DNA of 35,397 bases, taken from contig CAVUYY010000003.1 of the NCBI GenBank assembly GCA_963745775.1, forward strand, positions 1-35,397, given 5' to 3'. Of the stretch, positions 29,119 through 35,397 are shown piece by piece. The translations under genes were made by a program, and so were the position numbers. Source of the DNA: Gaiellasilicea sp963745775 (lineage in GTDB: Bacteria; Actinomycetota; Thermoleophilia; Gaiellales; Gaiellaceae). The notes beneath the pieces are model-generated. The model was given only the letters and a program-made list of their open reading frames with translations, searched no databases and was not told the DNA's origin. Every line of letters starts with the position of its first letter. Position 1 is the stretch's first letter.

Positions 29119-31680
29119 CTACTCGTACTGGAGCGCCTCCAGCACGTTCAGCCGCGCGGCCCGGCGAGCCGGGAGCACCGCCGCGGCGATCCCGGCCACG
29201 ATTGCGACGATCACGAAGGCGACGAGCGGGACGACGGGAAGCGAGAACGAGACGCCGTACTGCGAGAGCGACTGCGTCACGAGCGCGCCGAGCGCAACGC
29301 CGAGCGGCAACCCGAGCGCGGCGCCGATCAGCGACGTCACGACCGCCTCGTGCCGGATCATCCGCCGCACCTGGCGGCGCGTCATCCCGACGGCCCGGAG
29401 CATCCCGAGCTCGCGCGTCCGCTCGAAGACGGCCAGGACGAGCGTGTTCACCATCCCGAAGAGGGAGACGATCACCGAGAGCGCGAGCAGCACGTAGAAG
29501 AGGCTCATCACGTCGGTCAGCCACTGCGTCCAGCTCGCGATGAACTCCTCGTCGGTCTGGAGCTTCGCGTCGGGGTAGGCCGCGAGCGCCTGTTCGAGCC
29601 CGGCCGTCGAGTCGGCCTCCACGAGCGTGAGCAGGTCGGCGGGCCGCGGGAACGAGCGGTCGAAGGCCGCCTGCGAGAGCACGACCTGGCCGAGCAGCTG
29701 GTCGAGGTCGCCGTGTCGCTTGTAGACGCCACGGACGACCGTGTTCACCTGCTTGCCGGCCGGAGTCAGGAACCGCAGTGGATCCCCGACCCCGGCCTTG
29801 CCGCCCCCCGGCAGCTCGAGGCCGTCGCGAACGATCGCGCCGCCCCCCTCGAGCGAGCCGAGAGCCGCCGCCGAGCCCTCGACCCACTCGAACTTGTACG
29901 CCCGGCCGATCGTGGCCGGGTCGACGCCGCTGACATCGGTCTCGCCGCCGCCCTCGAGCTGCGCGCGGTCGCCGCGGATCGAGGACGCGAGCGTGACGCC
30001 CTCGGCCTTCGCCGCAGCCTCACCGGCGCCGACCGGGACCGTGTCCCAGCCGCTTTGGGAGGTGATCACGTGGCTTGTGCCGAGCTGCTTCCGCAGGTTC
30101 GACTCGTCGCTCTCGAGGAGCGCCTTGCCGAAGACGGCCACGAACGAGACGAGCGTCAGCCCGATCATCAGCGCAGCGGCGGTCGCGGCAGTGCGACCCG
30201 GGTTCCGGATCGCGTTTTCTTGGGCCAGCCGTCCGGGCAGGCCGCCGAGTCGGGCGCCGGGGAGGCCGACGAAACGAGCCAGCGGGCGGATCAGCCGCGG
30301 CGCGATCAGCGCGATCCCGACGAAGAGACCGAGCACGCCGCCCGCGATTCCGAGCACCCGCACGAGCGCAGAGACGTCGTTGCCGAGCGTCCCATTGACG
30401 AGCCCCACCGCGGCGAGCGCCGTGAGAAAGAGCCCGACGACGAGCGACTTCCGCGACGGCTTCTTCACGACCATCCCGCCTTCGCGCACCGCAGCGATCG
30501 GCGCGATTCGCGTCGCGCGCACCGCCGGCCAGACGGACGCGGCGAGGGTGACGAGCGTGCCGGTGAGCATCGCGACGACTGCCGTTCGCGTCGCGAAGAC
30601 CATGCTCGCCTGCGGCAGGTCGAGCCCGACCGCGCGCATCAGCGCCGTCAGCCCCTTCGCGATCAGGACGCCGAACGCGAGCCCGACGGCCGAGGCGACG
30701 ATGCCGAGGATTGCCCCTTCGAGGATGACCGAACGCAACACCTGCCGCCGCGAGGCGCCGAGCGTCCGGAGCGTCGCGAGCTCCTTCGTCCGCTGCGCGA
30801 CCGTGATCGAGAGCGTGTTGAAGATCACGAAGGCGCCGACGAAGAGCGCGATCCCGCCGAACGCGAGCAGGAAGTAGCGGATGAACTTGACGAACTCGCC
30901 GACGCCCTCGCCGTCCTCCGCGGCCTGCTCGGAGCCGGACTTGACCTCGGCCGAGTCCGGGAGCGCCAGCGCGATCGAATCGACGAGCTTCTCGGTCGAG
31001 ACACCGTCCCGTGCAGCGACGGCCACGGCGTCGAAGCCAGGCTTGTCGAGCACCTGGCGAGCCGTGGCGATGTCGAAGAGCGCGATCGTCGCGCCGCCGA
31101 GGCTGTCCACGTCACCGAAGCGCACGATCCCCGCGAGGGTGAAGCTGCGCACTGGACCCTCGCCGGCGACCTTCACCTGCTCGCCCACGCGGAAGCCCTC
31201 GGCGTCCGCGGTGCTCACGTCGATCACGACCTCGTTGGGGCCTGAGGCCCAGTCGCCCTCGACCAGCCGGAACGGGTTGAACCGCTCGTCCTCGGGATTC
31301 ACGCCGAGCCCGAACGTCGGATTGTTTCCCTGGATCGCCTTGCCCTGCTTGTCGAGGATCTTCGCCTGGTTCGCGTCGCCGGACAGGTCGAGAATCGTCC
31401 CGGCGGCGGCCTCGACCTCGGGCAGCGCCTGGATCTTGCCGAGGATCTCGGGCGAGACCGTCGCCTTGCCGGTCTGCGACCACTCGACGAGCTTCTTGCC
31501 GCTGACGACGGCGTCGGTCTGCTCGTACGAGCTCGAGAAGATCGAGTCGAACGCCTTCTCGATCGTGTCCGTCAGGACGAGCGTGCCGCTGACCATCGCG
31601 ACGCCGAGGACGATCGCGACCGCGGTCAGCGCCGAGCGGAGCTTGCGGGCGAGCAGGCCGCGAATTGCGACTCGCCTCAT
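29119..31680 (-). CDS. FtsX-family ABC permease (MacB/LolCE-like, two FtsX modules)
   Basis: The product has 853 residues. An N-terminal helix (SALTAVAIVLGVAMVSGTLV) is followed by a large outer domain, then FtsX module 1 (FLLAFGGIALFVGAFVIFNT, with RTKELATLRTLGASRRQV) and, after further helices and a second outer domain, a C-terminal FtsX module with RTRELGMLRAVGMTRRQV. Such mechanotransmission permeases act with a LolD/MacB-type ATPase to move lipids, lipoproteins or antimicrobial peptides at the membrane. The ATG overlaps the ATPase TGA (ATGA). Confidence 0.92.
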   Translation of the reverse strand: MRRVAIRGLLARKLRSALTAVAIVLGVAMVSGTLVLTDTIEKAFDSIFSSSYEQTDAVVSGKKLVEWSQTGKATVSPEILGKIQALPEVEAAAGTILDLSGDANQAKILDKQGKAIQGNNPTFGLGVNPEDERFNPFRLVEGDWASGPNEVVIDVSTADAEGFRVGEQVKVAGEGPVRSFTLAGIVRFGDVDSLGGATIALFDIATARQVLDKPGFDAVAVAARDGVSTEKLVDSIALALPDSAEVKSGSEQAAEDGEGVGEFVKFIRYFLLAFGGIALFVGAFVIFNTLSITVAQRTKELATLRTLGASRRQVLRSVILEGAILGIVASAVGLAFGVLIAKGLTALMRAVGLDLPQASMVFATRTAVVAMLTGTLVTLAASVWPAVRATRIAPIAAVREGGMVVKKPSRKSLVVGLFLTALAAVGLVNGTLGNDVSALVRVLGIAGGVLGLFVGIALIAPRLIRPLARFVGLPGARLGGLPGRLAQENAIRNPGRTAATAAALMIGLTLVSFVAVFGKALLESDESNLRKQLGTSHVITSQSGWDTVPVGAGEAAAKAEGVTLASSIRGDRAQLEGGGETDVSGVDPATIGRAYKFEWVEGSAAALGSLEGGGAIVRDGLELPGGGKAGVGDPLRFLTPAGKQVNTVVRGVYKRHGDLDQLLGQVVLSQAAFDRSFPRPADLLTLVEADSTAGLEQALAAYPDAKLQTDEEFIASWTQWLTDVMSLFYVLLALSVIVSLFGMVNTLVLAVFERTRELGMLRAVGMTRRQVRRMIRHEAVVTSLIGAALGLPLGVALGALVTQSLSQYGVSFSLPVVPLVAFVIVAIVAGIAAAVLPARRAARLNVLEALQYE

Positions 31681-32471
31681 CGTGCGACCCCGCTGCCGAG
31701 ACCGCTGAGAGCCTCGAGGATCTCGCCCTGCGTCGAGCGGCCGAGCTCCTTGACGATCAGGCCGTCGGCGAGGAAGAGGATCCGGTCGGCGATCGTGGCG
31801 GCCTTCGGGTCGTGCGTGACCATCACCGTCGTCTGGCCGTACGTCTCGACCGCGCCGCGGAGCAGGCCGAGGATCTCGGCGGAGGTCTGCGAGTCGAGGT
31901 TGCCCGTCGGCTCGTCGGCGAAGAGCACCGTCGGCCGCGAGACGAGCGCGCGCGCGACTGCGACGCGCTGCTGCTGGCCGCCCGAGAGCTCGGCCGGGCG
32001 GTGCTTGCGGCGATCGGCGAGCCCGGTCGCCTCGAGCAGCTCCTCGAGCCAGCCGCGCTCGACCTTCGTGCCGGCGATCGACAGCGGCAGCGTGATGTTC
32101 TCCTCGGCAGAGAGCATCGGCAGGAGGTTGAAAAACTGGAAGACGAAGCCGATGTGGCGGCGCCGGAGCTTCGTCAGGTCGTTGTCCTTGAGCGTCGTCA
32201 GCTCGACGCCGTCGATCACGACCGAGCCGCTGGAGGGCTTGTCGAGCCCGGCGAGGATGTGCATCAGCGTGGACTTGCCGGAGCCGGACGGACCCATCAC
32301 GGCCGTGAGGTGGCCGCGCGGGATCTCGAGCGAGACGCCGCGGAGCGCGTCGACGGCCGTGTCGCCCGCGCCGTAGCGGCGCGTCAGCTCGCTCGCGACG
32401 ACGACGCGCGTCGCCTGGAGCTCGTCGGCCTGCGGATGGTGGGGGTGCGAAAGCGCGAGCGCTGCTTCCAT
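31677..32471 (-). CDS. ABC ATP-binding protein (LolD/MacB-like)
   Basis: The product has 264 residues with an N-terminal tail of about 25. Walker A is MGPSGSGKST, the Q-loop region FVFQFFNLLPMLSAEENI is typical of the MacB/LolD class, the signature is ELSGGQQQRVAVARAL, Walker B is VLFADEPTGNLDS and the switch is VTHDPKAA. It energises the FtsX permease encoded immediately downstream. AAGGAG lies 10 bases before ATG 32471. It is divergent from the two-component genes, 162 bases away. Confidence 0.94.
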   Translation of the reverse strand: MEAALALSHPHHPQADELQATRVVVASELTRRYGAGDTAVDALRGVSLEIPRGHLTAVMGPSGSGKSTLMHILAGLDKPSSGSVVIDGVELTTLKDNDLTKLRRRHIGFVFQFFNLLPMLSAEENITLPLSIAGTKVERGWLEELLEATGLADRRKHRPAELSGGQQQRVAVARALVSRPTVLFADEPTGNLDSQTSAEILGLLRGAVETYGQTTVMVTHDPKAATIADRILFLADGLIVKELGRSTQGEILEALSGLGSGVAR

Positions 32472-32563
32472 GTCGTGCGGTCTCCTTCGATTCGTTGGCT
32501 TCGTCCAGGATGCGCCGCGCGGCCCGCCAGGGCATCGGCCATGCTCCCGATTCGGCCTCGTCC

Positions 32564-32597
32564 CAGCGGACGATTCCAGCGTCGTTACAGCGGACGA
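32564..32597. repeat. direct repeat CAGCGGACGA in the divergent promoter region
   Basis: CAGCGGACGA occurs at 32564-32573 and 32588-32597, start to start 24 bases, between the ATPase and the histidine kinase. It is a candidate binding site for the NarL-type regulator encoded alongside; this is inference from position only. Confidence 0.35.
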
Positions 32598-32619
32598 CGC
32601 GATCCGGGCGTCGCTCGCG

Positions 32620-32625
32620 TACCGT
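32620..32625 (+). promoter_or_regulatory. leaderless -10 box of the two-component operon
   Basis: TACCGT lies 8 bases before ATG 32634. No Shine-Dalgarno sequence and no clear -35. Confidence 0.45.
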
Positions 32626-32633
32626 TCCTGGCG

Positions 32634-33761
32634 ATGGAGCGATGGCTCGCCTGGGCGCGGGAGCACGTGTTCGAGGGCTTGGCTCTGGTCGGGGTCGTCC
32701 TCACGCAAGCCGACATCTGGTCGAATGTCGACGAGAACCGCGAGCGAATGGCTGCGATCGCCCTCTGCACCGCCGGTGCGCTGCTCTTTCGGCGACGAGC
32801 GCCGTTCGTGGTTCCGCTTGTCGTCGCCGTCGGCGTGCTCGTCCTGACCCTCCTCGATCCCGACGCCGCCTACGAGACGGATTCGATGTTCCTCGTCCTG
32901 GTGCTCGCCTGCTGGGCAGCGGGGTCGCTGCTGGACGCGCGTCACGCGGGGATCGCCTTCGCGGCTGTCTGGGCTGCCGGCTCGCTGGTCTTCATCCGCG
33001 CGCCCGACGTTCCACTGACCGAGCTGATCTGGCTCAGCTTTCCGCTCACGGGTGTCTTCGCGATCTCGGCCGCCGCGGCGCGGCATTCGGAGCGCGCGCG
33101 TCTTGCCGAGGAGCGCGCGGAGCGGAGCGAGGAACACGCCCAGCGGGCGGTGGACGACGAGCGGAGCCGGATCGCGCGGGAGCTCCACGACGTGATCGCC
33201 CACTCGGTCAGCGTCATGACGGTTCAGGCAGGGGCGGTTCGGCGGCTGCTCAAGCCCGACCAGGAGCGGGAGCGGGAGGCGCTCCTGACGGTCGAGGAAA
33301 CCGGACGGCAGGCGCTGACCGAGATGCGGCGGCTGCTGGGCGTTCTGCGGCAGAGCGACGAGAAGGCCGCGCTCGCGCCGCAGCCGGGCCTGGCGACGCT
33401 CGAGCAGCTCGTGGCGCAGGTGCGCGAGGCCGGCCTGCCGGTCGAGCTGCGAGTCGAGGGCGAAGAGATCGCGCTGCCACCGGGGATAGACCTTTCGGCG
33501 TATCGGATCGTCCAGGAGGCGTTGACGAACGCGCTCAAGCACGCCGGCCCCGCGCGCGCCTGGGTCGTCGTCCGCTACGGGGCGGACGAGGTCGAGGTCG
33601 AGGTCGCGAACGACGGCGTCTCGAACGGCGGCAGTGGCGGCTACGGGCTGATCGGAATGCGCGAGCGAGCGGCGCTCTACGGCGGCGACCTGACAGCCGG
33701 CCCTCGCGACGGGGGCGGCTTCACCATCTCGGCGCGGCTGCCGGTGGCAGGATCCGCCTGA
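32634..33761 (+). CDS. membrane histidine kinase (NarL-type partner, HisKA_3)
   Basis: The product has 375 residues. About five membrane helices span 15-147, with short loops and no large outer sensor domain, followed by a coiled-coil linker. The phospho-acceptor His185 is in IARELHDVIAHSVSV. The ATP site has the N-box EALTNALKHAG and a glycine-rich GGYGLIGMRERAALYGG. The small sensor resembles kinases that monitor the membrane itself or a partner transporter. The stop overlaps the response regulator ATG (TGATG). Confidence 0.94.
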   Translation: MERWLAWAREHVFEGLALVGVVLTQADIWSNVDENRERMAAIALCTAGALLFRRRAPFVVPLVVAVGVLVLTLLDPDAAYETDSMFLVLVLACWAAGSLLDARHAGIAFAAVWAAGSLVFIRAPDVPLTELIWLSFPLTGVFAISAAAARHSERARLAEERAERSEEHAQRAVDDERSRIARELHDVIAHSVSVMTVQAGAVRRLLKPDQEREREALLTVEETGRQALTEMRRLLGVLRQSDEKAALAPQPGLATLEQLVAQVREAGLPVELRVEGEEIALPPGIDLSAYRIVQEALTNALKHAGPARAWVVVRYGADEVEVEVANDGVSNGGSGGYGLIGMRERAALYGGDLTAGPRDGGGFTISARLPVAGSA

Positions 33762-34438
33762 TGGCGATTCGAGTCTTGATCGTGGACGACCAGGCGCTCG
33801 TGCGCGCCGGCTTCCGGATGATCCTCGAGTCGGAGCCGGGGATCGAGATCGTCGGGGAGGCGAGCGACGGGCTGGAGGCGCTCGAGGCGGCGCGCGAGCA
33901 CGCGCCTGACGTGGTCCTGATGGACATCCGGATGCCGAACCTCGACGGGCTCGAGGCGACGCGCCGGCTCGTCGGCGACGGGCACTCGGGGCTCCGGGTG
34001 CTGATGCTCACGACCTTCGACCTCGACGAGTACGTCTACGAGGCGCTGCGGGCCGGCGCGAGCGGCTTCCTCCTCAAGGACACGCCACCCGAGCAGCTCG
34101 TCGCGGCGATCCAGGTGATCGCGTCTGGGGACGCGCTCCTCTCGCCCACGATCACGAAGCGGGTGATCGAGGAGTTCATCCGGCGGCCGCCGAGCACGAT
34201 GGAGGCCGCGCTGCCGGCGGCGCTCGGCGAGCTGACCGCCCGCGAGCTCGAGGTGCTCGGCTTCATGGCGCGCGGGCTCTCGAACGCCGAGATCGCCAGG
34301 GACCTGTTCGTCAGCGAGACGACGGTGAAGACGCACGTGGCGCGAATCCTGATGAAGCTCGACCTGCGAGACCGCGTCCAGGCCGTCGTCTATGCGTACG
34401 AGAACGGGCTCGTCCAGCCAGGCGCCGCCGCGGGCTAG
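33761..34438 (+). CDS. NarL/LuxR-family response regulator
   Basis: The product has 225 residues. Receiver domain (1-120): acidic pair D9-D10, phospho-acceptor D55 (LMDIRMP), T84 and K106 (FLLKD). The LuxR-type helix-turn-helix is at about 155-215 (LTARELEVLGFMARGLSNAE, then ETTVKTHVARIL). It is translated with the kinase and probably controls the divergent ABC/FtsX operon, the usual arrangement for such pairs. Confidence 0.95.
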   Translation: MAIRVLIVDDQALVRAGFRMILESEPGIEIVGEASDGLEALEAAREHAPDVVLMDIRMPNLDGLEATRRLVGDGHSGLRVLMLTTFDLDEYVYEALRAGASGFLLKDTPPEQLVAAIQVIASGDALLSPTITKRVIEEFIRRPPSTMEAALPAALGELTARELEVLGFMARGLSNAEIARDLFVSETTVKTHVARILMKLDLRDRVQAVVYAYENGLVQPGAAAG

Positions 34439-34506
34439 CCCACAGCTCGCGCACGCCGCACGAACATGGTCGGGATAGCCGTACCGACGGGCGACAAGGG
34501 GCTGCG

Positions 34507-34512
34507 TAGCTT
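34507..34512 (+). promoter_or_regulatory. leaderless -10 box of the PAP2 gene
   Basis: TAGCTT lies 6 bases before ATG 34519. No Shine-Dalgarno site; no clear -35. Confidence 0.5.
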
Positions 34513-34518
34513 TGGGCC

Positions 34519-35326
34519 ATGCAGCGCGACCTCCACCCGACAGAACGCTCGGCTCCCCCTCTCCGGAACGCGCTCGCCTCGCCGCACCGCGGCGCGGTGG
34601 AGGTCGCCGCGCTTTTTGCCTTGTACGGCATCTACCAGCTGATCCGCGGCTTCGGTGAGCTCGACTTCGAAGCCGCGCACCGGAACACGGCGACGATCGT
34701 CGCAGCTCGAGCAGCGATTCCAGATCTTCGTCGAGCGCGGGATTCAGGACTGGGCGCTCGGCGTGCCTGGTCTGGCCGCCGTGCTCGGCGTCGCCTACCT
34801 GGCGCTCCATCTGGTGCTCACGCCGGCCGTCCTCGTCTGGGTCTACCGCATCCACCGCGCGCGCTTCGCCGTCGTCCGGACGACGCTCGTCGTCTCGACC
34901 GCGCTCGCGCTCGTCGGCTACGTCCTCTATCCGGCCGCGCCGCCGCGTCTCGCCGAGCTCGGCTTCGCCGACGCGGTCAGCGAGCGCGCGCATCTCGACC
35001 TGAGCTCGGATCTGCTCGGCAGCTTCTACAACCCGATCGCGGCCGTGCCGAGCCTCCACTTCGGGTACGCGCTCCTCGTCGGCGGCGCGATCGCCTGGCT
35101 CGCTCGGTCGCGCGCGATCCGGCTCGCGGGTGCCGTCTATCCGGCCGCGATGCTCTTCATCATCGTCGCGACCGGGAACCACTTCCTGCTCGACGCGGTC
35201 GCCGGCGGGGCGGTCGTGGTGGCCGGCTGGGCGGCCGCGAGGCTCCTGATCCCGGCGAGGCCCGAGGCCGTCGTCCGCCAGCTGCACCCGCGGACACCTC
35301 AGCGGCTCGAGCGGCTGGCCGCGTAG
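34519..35326 (+). pseudogene. PAP2-superfamily membrane phosphatase, one frameshift
   Basis: The reading starts at ATG 34519 (MQRDLHPTERSAP), changes frame by one base near 34700 (after NTATIVA, resuming LEQRFQIFVERG), and ends at TAG 35326. Joined, it is about 268 residues with about six membrane helices. Active-site motifs are AAVPSLHFGYALL and TGNHFLLDAVAGG, as in inositolphosphotransferase-like PAP2 proteins acting on lipid phosphates. The shift leaves both halves well conserved, so sequence error near the window end is likely. Confidence 0.8.
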
Positions 35327-35327
35327 C

Positions 35328-35372
35328 CGGCAGGCGAGAGGGAGGCTCTTCGCCTCCTGCTCTCGCCTGCCG
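35328..35372 (+). terminator. strong hairpin after the PAP2 gene
   Basis: The left arm 35328-35346 (CGGCAGGCGAGAGGGAGGC) pairs with 35352-35372 around the loop TCTTC, giving 19 bp with a TG bulge. It begins 2 bases after the stop codon. There is no T run, as is common for terminators of high-GC actinobacteria. Confidence 0.7.
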
Positions 35373-35397
35373 CTCGGTGATCGGCTAGGACGCGAGG

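Noticed and set aside
27658..31245. A very long open frame on the plus strand (over 1100 codons) across glpK and the FtsX gene
   Set aside because: It lies antisense to two well-recognised genes, is dominated by Arg/Asp/Glu/His as expected for the complement of high-GC coding DNA, and has no recognisable domain.

Overview
The window is a gene-dense, high-GC bacterial segment. GTG starts are common, genes often overlap by 1-11 bases, and many start codons have no Shine-Dalgarno site but carry a TANNNT box 6-8 bases upstream. Together with the gene content (MarP-like protease, NarL-type two-component pair, 850-residue FtsX permease, HxlR and XRE-cupin regulators), this suggests a high-GC actinobacterial lineage such as Thermoleophilia. 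The assignment is inference from style and not a phylogeny. The segment starts inside a tRNA gene. Four genes are interrupted by single-base shifts or one stop, two of them at the extreme ends, so it may be a whole draft contig with some base-level errors.

Layout. 1-5061: truncated tRNA (probably Asp), a frameshifted membrane serine protease, a homocysteine methyltransferase/methylenetetrahydrofolate reductase fusion, a 335-base non-coding stretch, and a divergent SDR dehydrogenase / M55 D-aminopeptidase pair sharing a tiny palindromic promoter. 5058-10736 (minus): one ABC ATPase followed by three tandem pairs of ABC-2 membrane proteins, the third pair with its own candidate promoter and an in-frame amber codon in its first gene. 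10820-18002 (plus): frameshifted two-domain cupin, a complete branched-chain-amino-acid-type ABC importer (livK-H-M-G-F order) and a class V PLP enzyme, apparently one transcription unit with a terminator/attenuator after the binding protein. 18014-23474: pyridoxamine-oxidase-like flavoprotein, SGNH lipoprotein coupled to a DDAH-type guanidino hydrolase, VOC protein, ankyrin protein, DNA polymerase IV and a class A beta-lactamase-fold protein. 23471-29052: XRE-cupin regulator divergent from lon, HxlR regulator, a 17-bp perfect palindrome, a cupin, and glycerol kinase. 29119-34438: LolD/MacB-like ATPase plus FtsX permease, divergent from a histidine kinase/response regulator pair that probably controls them. 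34519-35372: frameshifted PAP2 phosphatase and a strong hairpin.

The most unusual features are the 1 ATPase + 3x(A-B) permease array, the consistent leaderless-promoter signature (12 starts), five convergent gene pairs whose stop codons overlap inside a CTAG/CTAA tetranucleotide, and a Cys-to-His change at a predicted zinc ligand of the methyltransferase. I see no CRISPR array, insertion sequence, prophage or rRNA.
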